Source: Aliiroseovarius crassostreae (GTDB lineage Bacteria > Pseudomonadota > Alphaproteobacteria > Rhodobacterales > Rhodobacteraceae). From it: a stretch of 64,000 nucleotides of DNA. Both the position numbers and the translations under genes were made by a program. Below, in pieces: positions 32,819 to 43,549 of the stretch; the first letter of the stretch is position 1; the number at the start of each line of letters is the position of its first letter. The notes under the pieces are model-generated. The model searched no databases. It worked only from the letters and a program-made list of their open reading frames with translations, and was not told the origin of the DNA. The stretch covers positions 400,001 through 464,000 of the forward strand of contig NZ_LKBA01000006.1 of assembly GCF_001307765.1 (NCBI RefSeq), read 5' to 3'.

Positions 32819-34342
32819 ATGCAGGAGATCCCAGTCGTGCGTACCCACCCGTCCTTTCCCAGCCTGCGCCATTACCTCAACTGGTGCCGCGAGAGCGGCC
32901 AGTTTCAGAGCATTTCCGATCCGGTTTCAATCCGCCACCAACTGACCGCCGTGCATCGTCAGGTGCTGGAACACGGCGGGCCGGTTTTGCAGTTTGATCA
33001 TCCGGTGGCGGAGGGGGCTGGACCACTCATGCCTGTGGTGACAAACCTGTTCGGCACAACCGCCCGCGTGGCCGCCGGGCTGGGCATCGGACTGGAACAC
33101 GTGCCCGAGCTTGGCGCATTCCTGGCGGCGCTGCGTGCCCCCACCCCACCCGAAGGCATGCGTGATGCGCTGTCACGCTGGCCGATGCTGAAAGCGGCCC
33201 TGGCAACCCGCCCCAAAACGGTGCGCAAAGCCGCCGTGCAGGAGGTTATCTGCGAAGGCGACGCGGTCGATCTGGCCTCGATCCCCGTCTGCACCCACTG
33301 GCCCGGCGATGCGGGCCCGCTGATCACATGGCCCATTGTTCTGACCCGCCCCCAAGGCAGCTCTGCCGAGGATGTGGCGCGCTACAACGCGGGCGTCTAT
33401 CGGGCGCAGGTGATTGGCCGCGACAAAATCATCATGCGCTGGCTGGCCCATCGGGGCGGCGCGCATCATCACGCAAGCTGGGTCCGGGCGGGCGAGAAGA
33501 CCCCCGTTGCAATTGTGCTTGGTGCAGACCCAGCAATGCTTTTGTCAGCGGCCCTCCCCCTGCCTGAAAACGTGTCCGAGCTGACATTTTCCGGCGCATT
33601 GAACGGCCAGCGTCCCCGGCTGGTGCCGGCCCGGACCATTCCGATGATGGTGCCCGCCGAAGCCGAGATCGTGATCGAGGGGTATGTCTCCCCCACGGAG
33701 ATGGCCCCGGAGGGACCGTTTGGCGACCACACTGGCTATTACAACAATGCCGAGGATTTCCCGGTCCTGACCGTGACCGCGATCACCCACCGCAAGGATC
33801 CGCTGTATCTCTCCACCTATACCGGCCGTCCCCCCGATGAACCGGCCATCATTGGCGAGGTTTTCAACCAGCTGGCATTGCCCACCATTCAGGCACAGAT
33901 CCCCGAGATCCACGACCTCTGGCTGCCACCAGCGGCCTGTTCCTACCGGATGGCGGTGATTTCAATCCGCAAACGTTATCCCGGTCAGGCGCGCCGGGTG
34001 ATGATGGCGCTTTGGGGGATGCTGGCACAGTTCAGCTACACCAAGATGATCATCGTCGTGGACGAGGATATCGACCCGCGCAACTGGGATGACATCTCCT
34101 GGGCGCTGGCCACGCGGATGGATCCGTCCCGCGATGTGATGATGGTGGAAAACACACCGATGGATTATCTGGATTTTGCCTCTCCCGAGCCGGGGCTTGC
34201 GGGGAAAATGGGGATAGATGCCACCAATAAGCTGGGGGCAGAAACCCGCCGCGAATGGGGCACCGTCATGCAGACCGCCCCCGAAGACGCCGCCTTTGCC
34301 ACCGACCTTCTGGCACGGGTGATGCCGGAGATGACATCATGA
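32819..34342 (+). CDS. ubiD: UbiD family decarboxylase
   Basis: A 507-residue UbiD-family enzyme (HLNW-type N-terminus, EGYVSPTEMAPEGPFGDHTGYY containing the catalytic glutamate region, and ISIRKRYPGQARRVMMALWG). It decarboxylates polyprenyl-4-hydroxybenzoate using prenylated FMN. It overlaps ubiX, the prFMN synthase, by ATGA. It faces ubiTUV across an FNR site, so it most likely serves anaerobic ubiquinone synthesis, although UbiD relatives also decarboxylate aromatic acids. Confidence 0.9.
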   Translation: MQEIPVVRTHPSFPSLRHYLNWCRESGQFQSISDPVSIRHQLTAVHRQVLEHGGPVLQFDHPVAEGAGPLMPVVTNLFGTTARVAAGLGIGLEHVPELGAFLAALRAPTPPEGMRDALSRWPMLKAALATRPKTVRKAAVQEVICEGDAVDLASIPVCTHWPGDAGPLITWPIVLTRPQGSSAEDVARYNAGVYRAQVIGRDKIIMRWLAHRGGAHHHASWVRAGEKTPVAIVLGADPAMLLSAALPLPENVSELTFSGALNGQRPRLVPARTIPMMVPAEAEIVIEGYVSPTEMAPEGPFGDHTGYYNNAEDFPVLTVTAITHRKDPLYLSTYTGRPPDEPAIIGEVFNQLALPTIQAQIPEIHDLWLPPAACSYRMAVISIRKRYPGQARRVMMALWGMLAQFSYTKMIIVVDEDIDPRNWDDISWALATRMDPSRDVMMVENTPMDYLDFASPEPGLAGKMGIDATNKLGAETRREWGTVMQTAPEDAAFATDLLARVMPEMTS

Positions 34343-34905
34343 AACAGCGGGTGATATTGGGTTTATCGGGCGCCTCGGGCGCCGCCCTCGGCCTGTCGGT
34401 TGCACGACAGCTTGCACAAATGGAGACGATGATCGACCTTGTGGTCAGCCCGGCGGCAGAGCGCACCCTGGCGGAGGAATGCGGCGCAGGAGCTCTTGAC
34501 GAACTGCGCACGCTTGCCGCGGTCCATTACGATGTGCGCAATATTGGCGCCAGCATCGCCTCGGGATCCGTGCCCGTGGCCGGGATGATTGTCGCCCCCT
34601 GCTCCATGCGCAGCCTCGCGGCGATTGCCAATGGTCTGGACGATAACCTGCTGACCCGTGCGGCCGGGGTGCAGCTCAAGGAGCGACGCAAACTGGTGCT
34701 TCTGGCGCGCGAGGCCCCGCTGACACTGGCCCATCTGCGCAATATGACCGCAACCACCGAGATGGGGGCCATTATCCTGCCGCCCGTTCCCGCCTTTTAC
34801 CTCAAACCGAGCAGCGTGGATGACATCGTAACGCAGATTGCCGCCCGTGCGATTGACCTGCTCCGACTGGGGGCTGCGCAGGCACAGGCCTGGTCGGAAA
34901 CGTAA
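34339..34905 (+). CDS. ubiX: UbiX family flavin prenyltransferase
   Basis: A 188-residue flavoprotein with the family start VILGLSGASGAALGLSVARQL. Further motifs are VAPCSMRSLAAIANGLDDNLLTRAAGVQLKERRKLVLLAREAPLTLAHLRNM and ILPPVPAFYLKP. It makes the prenylated FMN cofactor of UbiD. Its start overlaps the ubiD stop, showing coupled expression with its client enzyme. Confidence 0.94.
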   Translation: MKQRVILGLSGASGAALGLSVARQLAQMETMIDLVVSPAAERTLAEECGAGALDELRTLAAVHYDVRNIGASIASGSVPVAGMIVAPCSMRSLAAIANGLDDNLLTRAAGVQLKERRKLVLLAREAPLTLAHLRNMTATTEMGAIILPPVPAFYLKPSSVDDIVTQIAARAIDLLRLGAAQAQAWSET

Positions 34906-34950
34906 CTTCGGTCCGGCACCGGGGCGCGTGGCCGAAGCCCCCCCTGCACG

Positions 34951-35364
34951 TTACTCTTTTGGAAACTGGTCGCGGAACTCGGCCAGGGTCAGGTCGCGCA
35001 GGGTTACATAGCCCACCACCAGATCCATCTCGGTCACCAGCGCGTGGGTCGCCTCAAGCCGGGTCAACAGGCGGATCGCATAACGCGCCTGCATCGCGGC
35101 GGACACGGTCAGGGTGGGTTTTTCCATGATCTCGTAAATGCTGACGCGGTTTGGATTGCGATTGCGCGAGATCACATCCCGGCCAATCATGCCGATGGTG
35201 ATCAACCCATATTCATCCGCGTCATCCCGCTTGCCGATCACCAGCGCGTCCACCCCGGTTTCTTCCATGATTTCCAGTGCCTTGCGGGTTGAAGACAGCC
35301 CGTCCACCACACGCGGATCCGGCTGCATGGCATTGCGCACACGGGTCACTTCCGGTTGGCTCAT
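34951..35364 (-). CDS. CBS-domain protein
   Basis: A 137-residue protein made of a CBS pair (AMQPDPRVVDGLSSTRKALEIMEETGVDALVIGKRDDADEYGLITIGMIGRDVIS, then IMEKPTLTVSAAMQARYAIRLLTRLEATHALVTEMDLVVGYVTLRDL). Such domains bind adenine nucleotides. It overlaps the PII-like gene by ATGA and closes a four-gene operon with two DUF1538 membrane proteins, so it may sense energy state for them. Confidence 0.88.
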   Translation of the reverse strand: MSQPEVTRVRNAMQPDPRVVDGLSSTRKALEIMEETGVDALVIGKRDDADEYGLITIGMIGRDVISRNRNPNRVSIYEIMEKPTLTVSAAMQARYAIRLLTRLEATHALVTEMDLVVGYVTLRDLTLAEFRDQFPKE

Positions 35365-35714
35365 AGCTCATCCTCCTTCAGCACATCACACAGAGCAGCC
35401 ACCTGAGTTTCCAGCCCGATCGCATCTTCGATATCAATCTGGAACACCACACCGCTGCCCGGCTCCTCACAAAAAGCGCCGACGTCGGCAACCGCGTCCA
35501 TGATTGAGGCCGCCTTGTGCTCTTCTACCAAAAACAAGGCCATATCGCGCTGACCGGCAACGGTCAGACCCAGAAAGGTCTTTTTCTGTTTCAGCCCTTC
35601 ACCGCGCACAGAGGTGATCACGCTGGCCCCGGTGGCCCCGGCGGCGCGGGCGGCATCCAGCACCGTGTCGGTCTTGCAATCCTCAACCAGGGCAATGATC
35701 AATTTGAATTTCAT
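35361..35714 (-). CDS. PII-like signalling protein
   Basis: A 117-residue PII-superfamily protein ([41 protein letters not shown]). The long T-loop-like region differs from GlnB/GlnK and lacks the uridylylated tyrosine. PII-like proteins often regulate the membrane protein encoded beside them. It overlaps the DUF1538 gene upstream by 4 bp and the CBS gene downstream by 4 bp, which points to one regulatory unit. Confidence 0.85.
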   Translation of the reverse strand: MKFKLIIALVEDCKTDTVLDAARAAGATGASVITSVRGEGLKQKKTFLGLTVAGQRDMALFLVEEHKAASIMDAVADVGAFCEEPGSGVVFQIDIEDAIGLETQVAALCDVLKEDEL

Positions 35715-36493
35715 GGCGCATCCTCTCTGTCGCCTTTGATGACTTGTTTCATACCATTACGTCGCGCGTTCCATTCCACAAGCTGCGCATAGCCCATAAC
35801 CGTGATCATCGGGAAGAGGCTGGCCAGCGCCACCAGCCCAAACCCGTCCAGCACCGGGCTGCGACCCGGCACGGTCGAGGCCAGCCCCAGCCCAAGCGCC
35901 GCCACCAGCGGCACGGTCACGGTAGAGGTGGTCACCCCCCCGCTGTCATAGGCCAGCGGCACGATCATCCGCGGCGCCGTCATGGTCTGGGCAATAACAA
36001 TCACGTAGCCGACGATCATGTAAAGATAGAGTGGCGTCCCTGTGACAATTCGGTAGGTGCCGACCGCCAGGCTCAGCGCCACACCAATCGCCACAGCGAT
36101 CCGCAACCCCCAGGCGCTGACCGCCCCGCCTGAAACATCCCGCGCCTTTAACGCAACGGCGATCAGCGAGGGTTCGGCAATGGTGGTGGAAAACCCGATG
36201 GCAAAGGCAAAAAGATAGGTCCAGCCATGAGCGCTCCAATCAGCCGGATTGCCGATAAAAGACGGATCCGTCAGCTGCCGCGCCATGCTTTCGCCAATCG
36301 GGAACAGCGCATGTTCAAGGCCAAACAGGAACAATCCAAGGCCCAGAACCACGTAAACCGATCCAAGCAGGACCTGCCGCAGATGCGGCACCGGTTTACG
36401 CAGCACAACCACCTGGAAAAACGCCAAAATGACCGCGATGGGCAGAATGTCCAGCACCGTGGACAGGATGGTTCGAATGAGGTCTGCAATCAT
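35711..36493 (-). CDS. DUF1538 membrane protein (second copy)
   Basis: A 260-residue integral membrane protein with about seven hydrophobic segments and the pattern [82 protein letters not shown]. It is a paralogue of the gene directly upstream, overlapping it by 4 bp. Each may form half of a transporter, with the PII-like and CBS proteins as regulators. The transported ion or solute is unknown. Confidence 0.88.
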   Translation of the reverse strand: MIADLIRTILSTVLDILPIAVILAFFQVVVLRKPVPHLRQVLLGSVYVVLGLGLFLFGLEHALFPIGESMARQLTDPSFIGNPADWSAHGWTYLFAFAIGFSTTIAEPSLIAVALKARDVSGGAVSAWGLRIAVAIGVALSLAVGTYRIVTGTPLYLYMIVGYVIVIAQTMTAPRMIVPLAYDSGGVTTSTVTVPLVAALGLGLASTVPGRSPVLDGFGLVALASLFPMITVMGYAQLVEWNARRNGMKQVIKGDREDAP

Positions 36494-37245
36494 CCCGTCT
36501 CTCCTCCGGCAACGGCCACGATGCCAAAGCCCAACACGAAAATGATCGGCAGAAGAGAGGCAAAGGCCACCAGCCCGAACCCGTCAATCATCGGGTTGCG
36601 CCCCTTGATCACAGAGGCCAGCCCCACCCCCAGCGCGGTGGTCAGCGGCACGGTCACGGTTGAGGTGGTCACGCCCCCGCTGTCATAGGCAATGCCGATG
36701 ATTTCAGGCGGTGCAAACCAGGTCATGATCACGACAATCACATAACCGCCGATGATCAGATACTGAATGGGCCAGCCCAACAGGATACGCAACACGCCAA
36801 TCACCAGCGAGGCCCCCACCGCAACCGCAACCGTATAGCGCAGCGCATCTGCATAGGCGTTCTGCGCGGCAGGCTCATCCGCCACGGCGCCGATCATGCT
36901 CATGGTGCGTGCGGCTTCTCCGGTGACGGCAATCAGTGCGGGTTCCGCCACGGTGGTGCCGAACCCCAGCGCAAAGGAAAAAAGCAACAGCCAGAACAGG
37001 TTACCCTTGTTGGCAAAGGCATCTGCAAGGCTTTCCCCCAGTGGAAACAGGGCAAGCTCCAGCCCGCGGATGAACACGGCCAGTCCGATCATCACGAACA
37101 AAAGCCCGATCAGCTTGGTCGAAATGTCATCAATCGGCTGCTTCAGCACCAGAAACTGAAACACCGCCACCACGCCGACAATGGGCGCAAGGTCGCGCGC
37201 CGTGTCCAGCGTCAGGCGGGAAAGAGCCTTGAATTCAGCGATCAT
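36490..37245 (-). CDS. DUF1538 membrane protein (first copy)
   Basis: A 251-residue integral membrane protein aligned with the second copy ([84 protein letters not shown]). The motif [15 protein letters not shown] is nearly identical in both and is probably the functional core. It heads the DUF1538-DUF1538-PII-like-CBS operon, downstream of the nqr operon terminator and so separately transcribed. Confidence 0.88.
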   Translation of the reverse strand: MIAEFKALSRLTLDTARDLAPIVGVVAVFQFLVLKQPIDDISTKLIGLLFVMIGLAVFIRGLELALFPLGESLADAFANKGNLFWLLLFSFALGFGTTVAEPALIAVTGEAARTMSMIGAVADEPAAQNAYADALRYTVAVAVGASLVIGVLRILLGWPIQYLIIGGYVIVVIMTWFAPPEIIGIAYDSGGVTTSTVTVPLTTALGVGLASVIKGRNPMIDGFGLVAFASLLPIIFVLGFGIVAVAGGETG

Positions 37246-37514
37246 GGGCGGGTGCTCAGCCTCGGTGTCTTATTAAACAATCTAGCGGACAGGCCCGCTT
37301 ATGAACATGTATCAGATCAAGGTAAAAGATTTGTGCCGGGGGGGAAAGGAAACTATGCGCGAAAACTGCGCCGTGGTTGCGGATTTGATACGCCTGCTGC
37401 GCCCGCCTTGCCGGAAGAAAAACTTGCCGACAGGAAAAAGGGCTGTCCGCAAAATGCGCACAGCCCTTGTTGTCTTTTCCGTCCCGTCCAATCCAGTCGG
37501 TCCGGTCAGGCGTG
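37246..37514. other. intergenic region between the DUF1538 and nqr operons
   Basis: No gene is supported. It contains the nqr terminator (37438-37468) and, on the minus strand, the promoter region of the DUF1538 operon. Confidence 0.5.
37435..37468 (-). terminator. terminator of the nqr operon
   Basis: Stem AAGGGCTGT (37438-37446) with ACAGCCCTT (37460-37468) and a 13-nt loop. On the minus strand it is followed by TTTTTCC, just after nqrF. Confidence 0.8.
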
Positions 37515-38738
37515 TCAGCCGCCGAAATCATCCAGCATGATGTCTTCGCGATCTACCCCCAGCTCCAGGAGCATATTGATCACCGACGAGTTCATGATGG
37601 GCGGGCCACACATGTAGAATTCGCAATCTTCCGGCGCCGGGTGGTCCTTGAGATATTCATCATGCAGCACGTTGTGGATGAAGCCGGTATAGCCGGTCCA
37701 ATCATCCTCGGGCATCGCATCCGACAGGGCCACATGCCAGGTGAAGTTCGGGAACTCCTTGGCCAGTTCGTCGAAATCTTCGACAAAGAACATCTCGCGC
37801 TTGGAGCGTGCCCCATACCAGAAGGTGATCTTGCGATCCTTGTTCTTGAGGCGCTTCAATTGGTCAAAGATATGCGAACGCATCGGCGCCATACCGGCCC
37901 CGCCACCGATGAACACCATTTCCTTGTCGGTCTCACGGGCGAAGAACTCACCATAGGGGCCGGAAATGGTGACTTTGTCACCGGGTTTGAGGTTGAAGAT
38001 GTAAGACGACATCTTGCCCGGCGGGATGCCCTCGGCCCCCGGGGGCGGAGAGGCAACACGGACATTGAGCATGATCATGCCCTTTTCATCCGGGTAGTTG
38101 GCCATCGAATAGGCGCGCTCGACCGGCTCATCCACGACGCTCTCATATTGCCACAGATTGAACTTGTCCCAGTCTTCGCGATACTCGTCTTCGATGTCGA
38201 ATTCAGTATAGCTCAGCTTATGCGCGGGCGCCTCGATCTGGATATAGCCCCCGGCGCGGAAATTCACATCCTCGCCTTCGGGCAGATCCAGCACCAGCGC
38301 CTTGATGAAAGTGGCGACGTTTTCATTGGAACGCACGGTGCATTCCCACTTTTTCACGCCGAACACTTCTTCGGGGACTTCGATCTCCATATCCTGCTTC
38401 ACCGCCACCTGACAGGACAGGCGGTCGCCACAGGCCGCTTCGCGCTTGGTGATGTGGCCTTCCTCGGTCGGCAGGATCGAGCCGCCGCCGGAATGCACCT
38501 TCACCCGGCATTGGGCACAGGTGCCGCCACCACCGCAGGCGGAAGGGACAAAGAGCTTCTGTTCCGCCAGCGTCTGCAACAGTTTGCCACCAGCAGGGAC
38601 CGAGATGGTTTTCTCGCCGTTCACGGTGATGTTCACATTGCCGGTCGAGACCAGTTTCGACCGCGCGGCGAGGATGATTGCCACCAGCGCCAGCACGATC
38701 AGGGTGAAGAGGATGATACCTAGGCTAAAAGTTTCCAT
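37515..38738 (-). CDS. nqrF: Na+-translocating NADH:quinone reductase subunit F
   Basis: A 407-residue subunit with an N-terminal membrane anchor and a [2Fe-2S] domain. The iron-sulfur cysteines are in [13 protein letters not shown] and the later LSCQ. A ferredoxin-NADP reductase-like part follows with FAD (RAYSMANYP) and NADH sites ([13 protein letters not shown]), and a typical terminal DDFGG. It accepts electrons from NADH and feeds the complex. Last gene of the operon. Confidence 0.96.
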   Translation of the reverse strand: METFSLGIILFTLIVLALVAIILAARSKLVSTGNVNITVNGEKTISVPAGGKLLQTLAEQKLFVPSACGGGGTCAQCRVKVHSGGGSILPTEEGHITKREAACGDRLSCQVAVKQDMEIEVPEEVFGVKKWECTVRSNENVATFIKALVLDLPEGEDVNFRAGGYIQIEAPAHKLSYTEFDIEDEYREDWDKFNLWQYESVVDEPVERAYSMANYPDEKGMIMLNVRVASPPPGAEGIPPGKMSSYIFNLKPGDKVTISGPYGEFFARETDKEMVFIGGGAGMAPMRSHIFDQLKRLKNKDRKITFWYGARSKREMFFVEDFDELAKEFPNFTWHVALSDAMPEDDWTGYTGFIHNVLHDEYLKDHPAPEDCEFYMCGPPIMNSSVINMLLELGVDREDIMLDDFGG

Positions 38739-38748
38739 GTCTTCCCCC

Positions 38749-39356
<608 letters not shown>

Positions 39357-39357
<1 letters not shown>

Positions 39358-40010
39358 CAGTGCCCCCCAACGTTCTGAATTTCATATTCACGTTCCTCGA
39401 CCTGCGCAGGCTTCCATGTGCGGAAGGCCCAGATGATCAGACCGATGATGAAGAATGCCGATGGCGGCAGCAGCAAGAGGCCGTTCGGCACATACCAGCC
39501 ACCGTTATTCACGGTTTCCAGGATGGTCACACCAAACAGGCTGCCCGAGCCAAACAGCTCACGCACAACACCGACCAGCATCAGGATCAGCCCATAACCC
39601 AGACCGTTGCCGATCCCGTCGATGAAACTGTCGACCGGCGGGTTCTTCATGGCAAATGCCTCGGCCCGGCCCATCACGATACAGTTGGTGATGATCAGGC
39701 CAACAAAAACCGACAGGGTTTTCGAAATCTCAAACGCATAGGCCTTGAGAAGCTGGTCCACCAGGATCACGAGGGACGCGATGATCACCATCTGCACGAT
39801 AATGCGGATCGAGCCGGGAATGTGGTTGCGAATCATCGAGATGAACATCGAGGAGAACGCCGTCACAAAGGTCACGGCAACCGCCATCACAAAGGCCACC
39901 TGCAGCGACGAGGTCACCGCGAGCGCCGAACAGATCCCCAGAACCTGAAGCGCGATCGGGTTGTTATCGAGCAATGGGTCGATCAACATATCTTTGCGTT
40001 TATGCGCCAT
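39357..40010 (-). CDS. nqrD: Na+-NQR subunit D
   Basis: A 217-residue subunit with six membrane segments ([45 protein letters not shown]). It partners NqrE around the intramembrane iron site. It overlaps the nqrC stop and nqrE start by single bases. Confidence 0.96.
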
Positions 40011-40828
40011 CAGATGTTCCCCGCTTTCAGATTTTCCAGAAACGGCTTGTAACCCGCTTCACCCATCCAGAAATTGACAAGGTTATTCACCCCTGCCGTG
40101 GTCAGAGTGGCCCCGGCCAGCGCATCCACATGATACTCCGCCCCGGCGGCCGGCATTGCCTTACTCACGCTGATCTTCAGATCTCCGCTCGCATCCGCCA
40201 GCTTTTTGCCTTTCCACAGTGCCTTCCAGCGCGGGTTGTCCACCTCGGCCCCAAGGCCCGGCGTTTCCGCATGTTCGTAAAACTGCAGACCAAAGATGTC
40301 ATTGCCGTTCTCTTCCAAGGCGATATAGCCGTAAAGCGTCGACCACAGGCCATAGCCGTGCAGCGGCAAGATCACCTTGTCGATGGCGCCAGCCTCGTCG
40401 CGCAGCAGATAAACGGTCACGAACTGCCCCTGACGGCCAATCCCTGCGGGGTCGTCCTCCAGCGCAACCGAGGTCGCGGGGTCATCGGCGGCCTTGCGGT
40501 CATCAAAGCTGGCCGGATCAAAGGCGTCGGTGAAGGCCCCGGTTTTCAGCTCCAGAACCTGTGGTTCAAAGGCCGCAAATGCCTCCAGAACATCTACGTT
40601 CGGGTCATAGATCCCGGCGACCTGCAGAATGTTGATCTGCTTGTCTTTAAGCGCATTCACCACCTGCAACGGGCGCAGGGCCACGGCGGCGGCGGACACG
40701 ACCATCGAGGCCACAAGGCAAAGGGTCACGGCCACGAAAACGGTTTTGGCAACGGAATCTGCGGGCAGATCCAGGAACCGGCGGATCGCGCCCTTCGGCG
40801 CAGTGTCGTTTTGAAGATCGTTAGGCAT
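40010..40828 (-). CDS. nqrC: Na+-NQR subunit C
   Basis: A 272-residue subunit with one N-terminal membrane helix and a periplasmic FMN domain. The flavinylation motif DALAGAT puts the FMN-bearing threonine at residue 241. The covalent FMN is added by ApbE, encoded divergently nearby. The ATG at 40828 overlaps the nqrB stop by 8 bp. Confidence 0.96.
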   Translation of the reverse strand: MPNDLQNDTAPKGAIRRFLDLPADSVAKTVFVAVTLCLVASMVVSAAAVALRPLQVVNALKDKQINILQVAGIYDPNVDVLEAFAAFEPQVLELKTGAFTDAFDPASFDDRKAADDPATSVALEDDPAGIGRQGQFVTVYLLRDEAGAIDKVILPLHGYGLWSTLYGYIALEENGNDIFGLQFYEHAETPGLGAEVDNPRWKALWKGKKLADASGDLKISVSKAMPAAGAEYHVDALAGATLTTAGVNNLVNFWMGEAGYKPFLENLKAGNI

Positions 40829-42020
40829 TTCGCTTCGCCCTACGTTTGATATTGGCCTGAACAACGAAGTAGTCGATCAACGGCGCAAAGACATTGCCGA
40901 ACAGGATGGCGAGCATCATGCCTTCCGGGAAGGCCGGGTTCACAACGCGGATCATCACCACCATGAAACCGATCAGGGCGCCATAGAAATAACGGCCCAT
41001 ATTGGTTTGAGCGGCCGACACAGGCTCGGTGACCATGAACACCAGACCAAAGGCGTACCCGCCAACAACCAGATGCCAGTACCACGGCATGGCAAACATC
41101 GGGTTGGTGTCCGACCCGATCCAGTTCAAGAGCGTCGAAAACCCGATCATCCCGATCAGGCAGCCCAGCACCAGACGGTAGTTGGCAATGCGGGTGGCCA
41201 GCAGGAAAACAAGACCAATCAGCGCCGCCAGGGTCGACGTTTCCCCCATCGAGCCAGGAATGAACCCAAGGAAGCTGTCCCACCATGTCACGCCACGCGC
41301 GGCAAGTTCCTGAAAACCATCCGCGGCAGAGACAGCCAGCGCGGTTGCCCCGGTGAACCCATCCACCGGCACCCAGACACTGTCGCCCGACAGTTGCGCG
41401 GGGTAGGCAAAGTAAAGGAACGCCCGGCCGGTCAGCGCCGGGTTGAGGAAGTTCTTGCCGGTGCCGCCAAAGACCTCTTTACCGATCACCACACCAAAGA
41501 TGATGCCCATCGCCACCTGCCACAGAGGCGTGGTGGCCGGAAGGATCAGCGCGTAAAGCATCGAGGACACAAGGAAGCCTTCGTTCACCTCGTGTTTGCG
41601 CACGGTGGCAAAGATCACTTCGAAAATGCCGCCCGCCACGAGGGTCACGATATAGATCGGCAGGAAGTAAAGCAGCCCATGCAGCATATTGGCCAACGGA
41701 TTGGCGGCATTAAAGCCAATGCCCAGCGCTTCAATGATGCCCGCGCGCCAGCCCGAGGGGCCAAATTCGGCAATCGCAAGGTTGCTCTGATAACCCGTAT
41801 TATAAAGAGCCATCAGAATGCTGGGGATCGTGGCAATGACCACATAGGTCATAATCCGCTTCATATCCACGTAAGACCGCGCATGCGGTGCCACGGTGGT
41901 CACGGTTTTCGGTGTATAGACGAAGCTCTCCACCATCTCGTAGATGGGATAATACTTCGCCAGTCTGCCGCCCTTTTCAAAATGCGGCTCGATCCGATCG
42001 AAAAAGTTTCGCAAGCCCAA
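40821..42020 (-). CDS. nqrB: Na+-NQR subunit B
   Basis: A 399-residue polytopic subunit with about ten membrane segments and the flavinylation motif DGFTGAT (Thr226 as FMN site). It also binds riboflavin and is the main Na+-conducting subunit. It is three bp after nqrA. Confidence 0.96.
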   Translation of the reverse strand: MGLRNFFDRIEPHFEKGGRLAKYYPIYEMVESFVYTPKTVTTVAPHARSYVDMKRIMTYVVIATIPSILMALYNTGYQSNLAIAEFGPSGWRAGIIEALGIGFNAANPLANMLHGLLYFLPIYIVTLVAGGIFEVIFATVRKHEVNEGFLVSSMLYALILPATTPLWQVAMGIIFGVVIGKEVFGGTGKNFLNPALTGRAFLYFAYPAQLSGDSVWVPVDGFTGATALAVSAADGFQELAARGVTWWDSFLGFIPGSMGETSTLAALIGLVFLLATRIANYRLVLGCLIGMIGFSTLLNWIGSDTNPMFAMPWYWHLVVGGYAFGLVFMVTEPVSAAQTNMGRYFYGALIGFMVVMIRVVNPAFPEGMMLAILFGNVFAPLIDYFVVQANIKRRAKRNA

Positions 42021-42023
42021 GGT

Positions 42024-43379
42024 TTACCCCTCCTTCTCGATCTTCGTCAGACAATCGCGCAACGCGAGACCGTATTCATATTTCGCCGGACAGGCAAAGC
42101 CGATCAGACCAAGATCCTCTTCGTCCAGCTCTAGTGCGCCCAGCGCCTGCGCCTGATCGGTATCCATCACCAGCATCGCGCGCATCAGCTGCGTCGGCAG
42201 GAAATCCTGCGGCATCAAGGTTTCGAACGTGCCGGTCGGCACCATCGCACGGCGCCCCCCGTTCAGGTTCGATGTCAGCGGGAAGGTGCGCCCCGACAGG
42301 CGCGCAAGCGCAGAGCCCAACACCGGTTGCACCGCGTATTTCGAAAACATCGGACGGATCCAGCCCATCGGGATCTGTTTCTGATCCTCTTCGATCAGGG
42401 TGATCTGGCGTGCATAGCGGCCCAGATAGGCGCTTTCACCCGCGCCCGCGCGGCCGCTCAGAACAGAACCGGAAATCATCCGCACCGGCAGATCCGCGGG
42501 CAGGTCACCCGCCGCCAGATCCGCCATCGACGCACCAGCCACCGTGCGCAGGAGACGAGGATCCTTGCAGACCGGACCGGCCAGAGCAATCACCCGGCGC
42601 GCGTCATATTCACCAGTCAGGAGCAGGCGACCAATCATGATCACGTCCTGATAGGAGATGGTCCAGACGGTCTTGTCCGCGCGGGGCGGTTCCAGGAAAT
42701 GCATATGGGTGCCGGAAAGCCCCGCCGGATGCGGCCCGGCAAAAGCTGCGGCCTCCACCCCGGCCAGATCCTGCCCCGGCAGAGAGGTTCCATCGCTGTG
42801 ACACAGATAGGTCTTTCCGTCCGAGAGCGAGACCACTGCCTCAAGCCCGCTGGTGAACGCCTCTGCCTCTTCGGCAATGATCAGGGCCGGGTCCGCAGCC
42901 AGCGGTTCGCTGTCCATCGCATTGACATAAATCGCGGCAGGACGCGTGTCCGGGGCTGGAGTCTTGGAATAAGGACGGGTGCGGAACGATGTCCACAGAC
43001 CGGCGGCGCACAGACGTTCCACCACGCCCTCGGGTGAGGACACATCCCCTACCCCGGAAAAATCAACAGGCTCGGCTGCGCTCTCATCCACCTCGATCTC
43101 GATGCTGATCAACTTGCGCCGCGCGCCCCGATTGATCGCAGAGATCCTGCCGGTCACAGGGGAAACCACCTGCACATCAGGCATGTCCTTGTTGACGAGC
43201 ACAGGGGCACCAGCCCCAACCACATCACCCACCTCAACGGGGATACGTGGCTTCCACCCAAGATAGTCATCTCCAAGGATACCGACACGACGCAGTTCAG
43301 CCCCGTTTTCGATGTCAACCCTTGGCGCTCCGGATATAGGGATATTCAATCCCTTGCGTAGCAAGAAACGCTGCACAGT
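42024..43379 (-). CDS. nqrA: Na+-NQR subunit A
   Basis: A 451-residue peripheral subunit (FLLRKGLNIPISGAP at the start; QVLNGT-type core replaced by GGRRAMVPTGTFETLMPQD; LGLIGFACPAKYEYGLALRDCL at the end). The GTG at 43379, preceded by AGAGGGG, is the likely start; a TTG 12 codons upstream lacks a ribosome site. NqrA binds quinone/ubiquinone on the cytosolic side. It heads the nqrABCDEF operon. Confidence 0.95.
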   Translation of the reverse strand, partial: TVQRFLLRKGLNIPISGAPRVDIENGAELRRVGILGDDYLGWKPRIPVEVGDVVGAGAPVLVNKDMPDVQVVSPVTGRISAINRGARRKLISIEIEVDESAAEPVDFSGVGDVSSPEGVVERLCAAGLWTSFRTRPYSKTPAPDTRPAAIYVNAMDSEPLAADPALIIAEEAEAFTSGLEAVVSLSDGKTYLCHSDGTSLPGQDLAGVEAAAFAGPHPAGLSGTHMHFLEPPRADKTVWTISYQDVIMIGRLLLTGEYDARRVIALAGPVCKDPRLLRTVAGASMADLAAGDLPADLPVRMISGSVLSGRAGAGESAYLGRYARQITLIEEDQKQIPMGWIRPMFSKYAVQPVLGSALARLSGRTFPLTSNLNGGRRAMVPTGTFETLMPQDFLPTQLMRAMLVMDTDQAQALGALELDEEDLGLIGFACPAKYEYGLALRDCLTKIEKEG

Positions 43380-43549
43380 GTTCCCCTCTTCAGATTGGCT
43401 GGGTAGCTTATGCAATGAGATTGCCCTGGGTGAAAGTGGTCATTTCCCCTCTTACCCAAACTTTTTTGGTTGAATTGAACCGCAATGTCGCACAAAAGCG
43501 CCTTGTTGTAGTGCAAAACGACCGATCCGTGACCGAAAGGGGTTTCCAC

